64,000 nt of DNA from UBA2942 sp045127535 (GTDB taxonomy: Bacteria > Bacillota > Clostridia > Lachnospirales > Lachnospiraceae). The stretch spans positions 29,466-93,465 of the forward strand of contig JBGVQN010000006.1 of the NCBI GenBank assembly GCA_045127535.1. The letters run 5' to 3'. Shown piece after piece: positions 59,844 to 64,000 of this stretch; position 1 is the stretch's first letter; each line of letters begins with the position of its first letter. Position numbers and translations under genes: made by a program. The notes beneath the pieces are model-generated. The model ran no database searches. It had not been told where the DNA came from and worked only from the letters and a program-made list of their open reading frames with translations.

Positions 59844-60608
59844 TCACACTCTATACACCTCATCCGCAGACATTTCTGCCACAAAGCACTCCTGTCCCTC
59901 CAATTCATACGCTACCCGGTCATCTCCTGCACATGTCTCTGCTGGTACTTCCACACCGGCATCCCTTACCTCATACTCCATCAAGTCCTCCATCCTGCAC
60001 CCCAGCACCCTTGCCAGTGCCCATAAATGCTCCCCGGAGGCCTTGTTGATATCCTTCACACGCTGCTCATACTGCTGAATATTCCTCAGATTTACTCCTG
60101 ACTTCTCTGCTAACTGCCGCTGGGTATACCCTGCCAGCTTTCGCAGCTCCTGCAGGCGCACCGGCAGATTTTGCCTGCGAATCATGGCATTCAGTGTGTC
60201 TACAAACTTTTCCTCTGCTGCTTCATGTAAGGTGGGATACAGCTTTACCAGCTCTTGCATGGAAAAATGTCTCCGGATATCCTGAAAGCTCCGCCCTGTA
60301 TACCACTGGTAATAAGCCAATACCCATCCACACCAGTACTCTACAGAACAGCCATAATCTACCTGTGCTTTTGGCAGTGCATCTTTTATACCGGTTCTTT
60401 CAAGTACCTCCCTCACAAGCTCTGTCCCTGATCTTCCGCAAATCACGCCTGGCACCCCAACACCAAACTGTCTTGCCAGGTCACTTGTAATAAACATGTC
60501 CATAAAGAGATCCAGCTCTATCTGGCAGGCATTGGAGACATAATCAAAGGCTTCCCCCAGATTTCTCATGGCATCATCCAGATATATTTCGTTATAAGCG
60601 CAAGTCAT
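59844..60608 (-). CDS. XRE-family regulator with N-terminal partner domain
   Basis: A 254-residue protein. Residues 1-140 are a domain without a named function (begins MTCAYNEIYLDDAMRNLGEA), and residues about 150-210 are a Cro/CI-type helix-turn-helix (LRKLAGYTQRQLAEKSGVN, ALARVLGCRMEDLM). Related proteins in Lachnospiraceae sit beside DUF3990 genes, which are ADP-ribosyltransferase-like and toxin-antitoxin-like. Its start overlaps the stop of a truncated DUF3990 reading frame (ATGA). The promoter upstream has two matching operators, so it probably represses itself. Confidence 0.85.
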   Translation of the reverse strand: MTCAYNEIYLDDAMRNLGEAFDYVSNACQIELDLFMDMFITSDLARQFGVGVPGVICGRSGTELVREVLERTGIKDALPKAQVDYGCSVEYWCGWVLAYYQWYTGRSFQDIRRHFSMQELVKLYPTLHEAAEEKFVDTLNAMIRRQNLPVRLQELRKLAGYTQRQLAEKSGVNLRNIQQYEQRVKDINKASGEHLWALARVLGCRMEDLMEYEVRDAGVEVPAETCAGDDRVAYELEGQECFVAEMSADEVYRV

Positions 60609-60754
60609 CTAAACACACCTCCCCATTCCTTTGCCAGTTCCAGATGTTCAGTGCAGTAAAAACCGAATCCATAATCGTTATATACCTTTCCTTTGCCAAA
60701 TACCGGTTTTTTTATCACATCCGATGAGCCATGATATAAAATCACTTTCCCCAT
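60605..60754 (-). pseudogene. Truncated DUF3990 (ADP-ribosyltransferase-like) N-terminal fragment
   Basis: Forty-nine codons with a full ribosome site (AGGAGG, seven bases) encode ILYHGSSDVIKKPVFGKGK and NDYGFGFYCTEHLELAKEWG, the conserved opening of DUF3990 proteins, then stop after GVFR. From memory, family members run on for 110-170 more residues, so this is either a remnant or a minimal form. The stop overlaps the start of the XRE gene. It is too short to be an active transferase. Confidence 0.7.
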
Positions 60755-60766
60755 ATCTCTGCCTCC

Positions 60767-60822
60767 TGTATCTCTGTAGAGTCACTTATATACATTGTAT
60801 CTCCACAGAGTCACTTCGTCAA
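60767..60822 (-). promoter_or_regulatory. Promoter and twin operators of the DUF3990-XRE operon
   Basis: -35 TTGACG (60817-60822), 17-bp spacer, -10 TACAAT (60794-60799) on the minus strand. A 21-bp direct repeat, AAGTGACTCT-N3-GAGATACA on the minus strand, occurs at 60796-60816 (filling the spacer) and 60767-60787 (after the start), 29 bp apart. Each has a CTC-N5-GAG palindrome at its centre. Autoregulation by the XRE protein is the natural reading. Confidence 0.75.
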
Positions 60823-60879
60823 CCTGTACTTCTCTGCCATCTTCCCCTCCCACCGCATACCCTAATACAGGGTGATACT

Positions 60880-61077
60880 ATGAATCCATGCAAATTGACC
60901 ATGACAATAACCGCACTTGCCAACACCATCGCCTGCCAGCTCTCTGACGATGACTTAGAACTGGCAGCCGTTATGTTTTCACAGCTGGGGGATACCCTGG
61001 CCACCATTGCAGTTCAGCGCAGACTGTGCAGCACACAAAAAGATACCGACAGTTGTGACCCACCAGCAGACCAATAA
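60880..61077 (+). CDS. DUF6774-like small protein
   Basis: A 65-residue protein beginning MNPCKLTMTITALANTIACQ and containing LAAVMFSQLGDTLATIAVQR. This matches my memory of small Lachnospiraceae proteins assigned to DUF6774, function unknown. The ATG at 60880 has AGGGTG five bases upstream; a longer frame from 60631 would cross the XRE promoter and is not supported. It ends just before palindromic element copy C. Confidence 0.72.
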   Translation: MNPCKLTMTITALANTIACQLSDDDLELAAVMFSQLGDTLATIAVQRRLCSTQKDTDSCDPPADQ

Positions 61078-61094
61078 CCTGCCGGAAGGCTGTG

Positions 61095-61329
61095 CATATG
61101 TTGTGTCTGCATCAGGCATGGGCAGGGCAGCTGGTGATTGGTTTTAAGAGAGGCTCTTGAAAACGCCGGTACTAAGGTATCAGATAAACAAAAGAAGCAG
61201 AAATTTACTTTCTGCTTCTTTTGCTTATCTGATACCTTAGTACCGCTGCGTTTTCACCGAAGCGAGAGCGTGCCTCTCGTAAACAATCACCAGCTACCCT
61301 GCCCATGCCTGATGCAGACACAGCATATG
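61095..61329. repeat. Palindromic core element, copy C
   Basis: 235 bp. The outer stem of about 39 bp (61102-61140 with 61284-61322, starting TGTGTCTGCATCAGG) has one mismatch; a 33-bp inner stem (61171-61203 and 61209-61241, TTTAC loop) also has one. Neither resembles copies A or B. Between them is the same core: CTCTTGAAAACGCCGGTACT (61154-61173) and AGTACCGCTGCGTTTTC-ACCGAAGCGAGAGCG (61239-61270). It lies between the DUF6774 gene and the convergent 2H phosphoesterase. Confidence 0.88.
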
Positions 61330-61334
61330 TAATA

Positions 61335-61364
61335 AGCGCCAGCCTTTTCCAAACGACTGGCGCT
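61335..61364 (-). terminator. Hairpin after the 2H phosphoesterase gene
   Basis: An eight-bp perfect GC-rich stem AGCGCCAG (61335-61342) / CTGGCGCT (61357-61364), then TATTAC on the minus strand. Weak T-run. Confidence 0.6.
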
Positions 61365-61374
61365 CTGCCTGACT

Positions 61375-62040
61375 TTAAACCGTCACATAATGATTCATAT
61401 CTGAAAATTCCTGAAAAACCAGGTTCTGCATGGACAAGGTCACCTCCAGCTCCACCGGGCGCAATGCGCTGCGCAGCTTTGCGATCTCCTGCGCAGAATA
61501 TGTCCCTGGCTTGAAATATGCCAGCGTAATGTGGGGCGTCAGCCCATATCCCAGCGTCAGCTCCTTTTCCAGCCTGCAGTACAGCTCATTTAACCGCCTG
61601 CTGCTGTCCTCATCTGCAGGAGCCAGACCAAGGACGATGCTGGTGTTGACCATGTTAAACATCCATGTGGCACGCATATGCAGGGGTTCCTGATTCTGCC
61701 ACTGCTGCACCAGTGCTTTCACCGGGGGCTGTATGCGCTGCATCCATCCCTCCAGCCCGGCTTCTCCCTCTGAGCCGTTGACCAGATCGTGCAGTGTCAT
61801 GTGAAAGGTCTCCGCTCCAAGCCTTTCCGCCAGTACCTCTGCAGCTGCCTCATACAGTTCATTTTGCAGTTCCAAAAGTGTTGCCTTTGTCACCTCATCC
61901 AGCACAAACACCACTGTATTGCCTTTGTATTTCAAAAGTCGTCCTGCTGCATCCACCTTTTTCACAAGTCCCGGACTGGTGGTAAAGGTGTCTTCTTCCG
62001 GTATGCTGCGCCAGATATAATCAGATAGTAGATTGATCAT
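61375..62040 (-). CDS. 2H phosphoesterase superfamily protein
   Basis: A 221-residue protein with the two HxT/S motifs of the 2H fold, HMTL in FHMTLHDL (about residue 80) and HITL in TPHITLAYF (about residue 169). Relatives open cyclic phosphates in 2'-5' RNA ligation, tRNA splicing products or ADP-ribose 1'',2''-cyclic phosphate; some cleave cyclic oligonucleotide signals. Substrate unknown. AGGG six bases before the ATG. It overlaps the CPBP gene by 20 bases, so it is the third gene of the tetR operon. Confidence 0.82.
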   Translation of the reverse strand: MINLLSDYIWRSIPEEDTFTTSPGLVKKVDAAGRLLKYKGNTVVFVLDEVTKATLLELQNELYEAAAEVLAERLGAETFHMTLHDLVNGSEGEAGLEGWMQRIQPPVKALVQQWQNQEPLHMRATWMFNMVNTSIVLGLAPADEDSSRRLNELYCRLEKELTLGYGLTPHITLAYFKPGTYSAQEIAKLRSALRPVELEVTLSMQNLVFQEFSDMNHYVTV

Positions 62041-62962
62041 TGTTTTCCCTCTTTTTTGCTGCTTTTTGATACAGTACCCACATAATGCTCACAGAGACTG
62101 CCAGCACCGCCAGGATCACGACACTTGCCTCGATCCCATAAACGCTGCCGTTGAAAATATTGTGTTTTACCAGCCTGATGTCAAATATGGCAGTCACTGC
62201 CCCGTCATTTCCGCTTAATCCTAACCCAAGGACACAATAGACCAATGCATTCCAGCAGGAGTGCAGACCGCAGGCTGCCCAAAGATTTTCATACTGCAGG
62301 GTCAGCAGTGTAAACGCTGCAGAGATCAGGATCAGGTTGATAATACCAATGATACCATAAATCGTATCCTCTGCAAACAGAGAACTGCAATGAGGCAGCA
62401 CAAACATGATGGTGCTGAGTACCACTGCCACAGCTGTACCGGTCTGTTTTTTCAGTCCATGCAGCAAAAATCCTCTGCAGAAGATCTCCTCCATTGCCCC
62501 CTGGATCGCAAAGCTGCCTACAAACAGCACCATGATCCATACATTGATCGATTCATACACACCGCAGTATTCCATGCTTCCGCTCAGGATACTGCCCCAC
62601 ACAGTAACAGCCACCATGACAACTGCCAGTGCTACGCCTACAAAATAGCTGCCAAAATTCCTGGTCAGTCCCAGCTCCCCAAGAGACTTTTTCTCCACCT
62701 TTTTCCAATAGAGGATCATCACCAGTGCAAAGAGTCCAAAGCCATAATACTTGATCAGTGTCATGGTCTCCAGCTCCAGCTGTTCCCCTGCAAGCATATT
62801 TTTCCCCAACAGAAAATGGATCAGGATCATTGCAATGGTTGCAATGATGGTGCCTCCTATGTAGCAAAGACAGAATGCCAGGATCTTTTTGATGATCAGC
62901 TGCACCAGGGGCATGTCTGTCCCGTTGTGGAATGGATTGATGTTTTTTAAAAACTGTTTCAC
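62021..62962 (-). CDS. CPBP-family intramembrane metalloprotease
   Basis: A 313-residue membrane protein with about eight spans and an Abi/CAAX-type protease core: EExxxR as GAMEEIFCRGF (about residue 160), F-x3-H as FVLPHCS, and a third His in HSCWNALVY. The family handles prenyl-CAAX-like or bacteriocin-immunity tasks; the role here is unknown. The GTG start shares one base with the tetR stop (TAGTG), with GGGAG seven bases upstream. Confidence 0.88.
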   Translation of the reverse strand: MKQFLKNINPFHNGTDMPLVQLIIKKILAFCLCYIGGTIIATIAMILIHFLLGKNMLAGEQLELETMTLIKYYGFGLFALVMILYWKKVEKKSLGELGLTRNFGSYFVGVALAVVMVAVTVWGSILSGSMEYCGVYESINVWIMVLFVGSFAIQGAMEEIFCRGFLLHGLKKQTGTAVAVVLSTIMFVLPHCSSLFAEDTIYGIIGIINLILISAAFTLLTLQYENLWAACGLHSCWNALVYCVLGLGLSGNDGAVTAIFDIRLVKHNIFNGSVYGIEASVVILAVLAVSVSIMWVLYQKAAKKRENNDQSTI

Positions 62963-63531
62963 TATTTTTCTCCCTTCATATTCCCGATTCCCTTCAGCAT
63001 AATATCCAGCGCAAAATCAAAGGTGTCTACAGTAGAGAGCGGATTACCAAAGCCGCCGTGGCATTCTATGGACATAAATCCCTGCAAAAAACCTCTGAAC
63101 GTCCGCACCAGATGTACCTTATGGCCGTGTGTCAGCTCATAAGCATCCAGTATCTGGAACAATATGGCAACGATCCCCTCTGTTGCCTGCAGATCCTGGT
63201 CGGAGAGGTACATATTGTACCACTGCATTGCTTCAAAGACGCCGGGGTGTGCCATCACATAATCCCGATAGGTGTGAAATATCACCCGGAGGGCATCATC
63301 CCTGGACTTGCCTACTGCAGCATGCAGGATCTCTGTTTCCAGGCTTTTCCAGCCGTATAACATCAGCTCTTTGTTCAGCTCCTCTAATCCTCCGATATGC
63401 TTGTACAGGGATGGGGACTTTACCCCCAGTTCATCTGCCAGCGCTTTTAACGTGACGCTGGCAATGCCCTTGGTATCTGCCATATCTGCTGCTGCTTTTA
63501 AAATGATGTCCTTGTCCAGTCCGGCTCTCAT
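62962..63531 (-). CDS. TetR/AcrR-family regulator
   Basis: A 189-residue repressor. The N-terminal helix-turn-helix (about residues 8-54; ALADELGVKSPSLYKHIGGL) matches TetR, and the C-terminal domain looks like the WHG ligand-binding type. GGAG is nine bases before the ATG. First gene of an operon with the CPBP protease and 2H phosphoesterase, with a palindrome at its promoter. The inducer is unknown. Confidence 0.93.
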   Translation of the reverse strand: MRAGLDKDIILKAAADMADTKGIASVTLKALADELGVKSPSLYKHIGGLEELNKELMLYGWKSLETEILHAAVGKSRDDALRVIFHTYRDYVMAHPGVFEAMQWYNMYLSDQDLQATEGIVAILFQILDAYELTHGHKVHLVRTFRGFLQGFMSIECHGGFGNPLSTVDTFDFALDIMLKGIGNMKGEK

Positions 63532-63554
63532 GTTGCTAATCTCCTTTTCTTAAA

Positions 63555-63600
63555 AGCTAATCACATTAGCTATATTATATAATTCTCTTGATCTTGTCAA
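63555..63600 (-). promoter_or_regulatory. tetR promoter and operator
   Basis: -35 TTGACA (63595-63600), with -10 TAATAT at 17-bp spacing on the minus strand (an overlapping TATAAT is at 15 bp). The palindrome AGCTAAT-CAC-ATTAGCT (63555-63571) covers the transcription start, which indicates autorepression by TetR. Confidence 0.72.
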
Positions 63601-63710
63601 GAGATACTTTTTTTGTAAATTCATTTTTTGCTGTTATAATTGTTATGATAGCAGAAAATGCGTTTTGAATGATCTCTGTTTTTAAATGCTATTTATTGTT
63701 ATGTACAAAA

Positions 63711-63744
63711 ATATTCCGCTAAAGATTATTCTCTAGCGGAATAT
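63711..63744 (-). terminator. Intrinsic terminator upstream of tetR
   Basis: An 11-bp stem ATATTCCGCTA (63711-63721) / TAGCGGAATAT (63734-63744), followed on the minus strand by TTTTTGT. It ends a transcript arriving from the right, in the unassigned leader-like segment. Confidence 0.8.
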
Positions 63745-63816
63745 CCTTTATTGTGTCACCGTAGCGACACGAACGCTTTTTAATGTCCACTTGTGGCAGG
63801 ACTCTCCTTTCATATC

Positions 63817-63966
63817 ATTTTACCAAACGAAGCAGTTTTGTCAATAAAATACATTTGCAATGATAGCGTAAATTTACTGTAGGAATTTAATAGGCAGACT
63901 GCACCTATGACTTGTGTTAAGACTAATATCTGCTTATACTATATTCACTTTTTCTTTTATTGACAA
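63817..63966 (-). promoter_or_regulatory. Two tandem promoters in the unassigned right-hand end
   Basis: P1: -35 TTGTCA (63961-63966), 17-bp spacer, -10 TATAGT (63938-63943). P2: -35 TTGACA (63839-63844), 16-bp spacer, -10 TAAAAT (63817-63822), both minus strand. Between P2 and the terminator at 63711 is AAAGGAG (63804-63810) and very short reading frames of about 20 codons. No gene is recognised in 63745-64000. Confidence 0.5.
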
Positions 63967-64000
63967 GCCATTTATTCTTATAACCCATAGATATGATCTT

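Noticed and set aside
63719..63790. A 23-codon GTG frame after AAAGGAG at the right end
   Set aside because: Spacing is long, and the frame runs into the terminator stem; kept only as part of the leader-like finding.
1..64000. tRNA, rRNA, tmRNA or RNase P RNA genes
   Set aside because: No sequence with their conserved elements was recognised on either strand.

Overview
The window reads as chromosomal DNA of an anaerobic, spore-forming-lineage member of the Bacillota, most likely a Lachnospiraceae-type Clostridium. The evidence is moderate GC content, AGGAGG ribosome sites, sigma-A promoters with 17-bp spacing, and a characteristic gene set: a hybrid-cluster protein, a Feo iron system with DUF3793 and flavodoxin, a Na+-pumping biotin-dependent decarboxylase, PdaB- and SpoIID-type proteins, IspH next to S1, DUF6774 and DUF3990 families. 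No rRNA, tRNA, CRISPR array or complete insertion sequence was seen. Most genes lie on the minus strand.

Layout. 1-2.8 kb: leuC (runs off the left edge) diverging from a LysR regulator and bioY. 2.8-6.9 kb: a Crp/Fnr regulator diverging from hcp, then an AAA+ ATPase (DUF4143 type) behind a large palindrome. 7-10.5 kb: a PadR-controlled flavoprotein fused to a membrane domain, and azlCD. 10.6-16 kb: icd, a SpoIID-domain protein, the 6S RNA gene and a D-Ala-D-Ala carboxypeptidase. 16-21 kb: nucleotidyltransferase, PdaB-like deacetylase, hisA, M32 carboxypeptidase, Nudix hydrolase. 21-26.5 kb: an iron island (HMA protein, flavodoxin, DUF3793, FeoB-associated membrane peptide, feoB, two feoA) with four GTTAG-type palindromes. 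26.7-34.4 kb: PBP, FtsW/RodA, U32 peptidase, ZapA, RuvB and RuvA. 34.7-40.2 kb: an exonuclease, then rpsA, ispH, cmk and a BaiN-like flavoprotein. 40.2-43 kb: repeats, a metallopeptidase lipoprotein and a GT8 glycosyltransferase. 43-48.7 kb: a five-gene operon combining MmdA, OadG, a biotin carrier, OadB and OadA. 48.8-53.2 kb: a second carboxypeptidase and a large CAP-domain surface protein with Cys-rich repeats. 53.5-63.6 kb: an accessory-looking segment with a TetM-like GTPase fused to a YacP/Rae1-like NYN nuclease, a macrodomain protein, a STAND-TPR NTPase, an XRE regulator behind a truncated DUF3990 gene, a 2H phosphoesterase, a CPBP protease and a TetR regulator.

The most striking structure not explained by genes is a family of about 220-245-bp palindromic elements at 22.76, 40.22 and 61.10 kb, with diverged or truncated relatives at 32.60 and 40.71 kb. 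Three copies share a conserved asymmetric core (GAAAACGC/GCGTTTTC, a CT bulge and an ACCGAAGCGAGAGCG strand) set inside stems that differ completely or change by compensatory substitution. Several promoters also carry clear, specific operator architecture: hcp, padR, feo, the XRE gene, tetR and the lipoprotein gene.
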